Below, piece by piece: positions 33,380 to 33,455 of a DNA stretch of 33,455 nucleotides. Within the stretch, counting starts at the first letter, position 1. Every line of letters begins with the position of its first letter. The notes beneath the pieces were generated by a model that saw only the letters and a program-made list of their open reading frames with translations, did no database searches and had not been told where the DNA came from. The position numbers were made by a program, and so were the translations under genes. Location: contig NZ_FCOF02000058.1 of the NCBI RefSeq assembly GCF_001544755.2, positions 1 to 33,455 of the forward strand, read 5' to 3'. Source of the DNA: Caballeronia catudaia. Its GTDB lineage: Bacteria > Pseudomonadota > Gammaproteobacteria > Burkholderiales > Burkholderiaceae.

Positions 33380-33455
33380 GGCGGATTCAACCGGTCGATG
33401 CAACACAATAACGCCATGTAAGCGGCGGGAGTGTTGCGATGAAACAGAGACGCCG
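33380..33455 (+). mobile_element. IS30-family element, left end only (cut by the window)
   Basis: Bases 33380-33406 repeat the IS30 terminal sequence seen at 28620-28646 with two differences (GGTCGATGC for GGTCGTCGC). A start codon at 33439 begins MKQRR, the usual opening of another IS30 transposase type. The rest lies beyond the window. The body after the repeat differs from the 28620-30071 element. Confidence 0.75.
33439..33455 (+). CDS. IS30-family transposase, first five codons
   Basis: ATG 33439 followed by AAA CAG AGA CGC reads MKQRR, as in many Burkholderiaceae IS30 transposases; the GGCGGGAG at 33423-33430 is a plausible ribosome site. Only five codons are visible, so the call rests on the terminal repeat upstream. 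Confidence 0.55.

Overview
The window looks like an accessory region (genomic island or megaplasmid) of a high-GC betaproteobacterium of the Burkholderia / Paraburkholderia / Caballeronia type. This is inferred from gene content (DUF883 and YsnF-like stress proteins, NRAMP transporters, LrgAB, a GH15 glucoamylase, nitrilase, IS66/IS3/IS30/IS6 elements and a recombinase-in-trio element) and codon use; no rRNA or core gene is present to prove it. I recognised no tRNA, rRNA or CRISPR array.

Layout. 1-1265: an IS30-type transposase remnant interrupted by the 5' part of a group II intron whose reverse transcriptase is cut off before its catalytic motif. 1427-7320: an inositol-monophosphatase-family phosphatase, a possible stress-domain ORF, a DUF883 protein, then a junk-yard of joined gene pieces (YsnF-like, a 5'-truncated NRAMP transporter, a second degenerate NRAMP on the other strand, an NTF2-like fragment), then an apparently intact lrgA-lrgB pair. 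8451-17382: the least damaged part, with a secreted type I phosphodiesterase, a small zinc-ribbon protein, a GH15 glucoamylase, a small exported protein and an 813-aa two-partner-secretion exoprotein with GLUG repeats.

18047-25080 is the most striking stretch. A low-GC ORF of unknown function is interrupted by an IS66 element (18240-24729, perfect 8-bp target duplication), and the IS66 transposase gene is itself interrupted by a recombinase-in-trio (RIT) element with three overlapping tyrosine recombinase genes and 35-bp terminal inverted repeats. Removing each layer on paper restores the reading frame of the layer beneath. The IS66 element also carries an extra gene encoding two apparent SH3/KOW-like modules.

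25400-33455: a nitrilase, a small exported protein, then a second nested structure: an IS30 element inside the orfB of an IS3 element inside an exported gamma-glutamylcyclotransferase-like gene that also has two frameshifts. An IS6 element follows, abutting an M20 peptidase remnant, then an integrase remnant, an adhesin-E-like exported protein, and the first bases of another IS30 element at the window edge.

Few genes form pathways together: lrgA/lrgB and the three RIT recombinases are translationally coupled units, and the IS66 genes were one before interruption. The rest is a mosaic assembled by transposition and deletion. Family assignments come from recognising motifs by eye, not from database searches.
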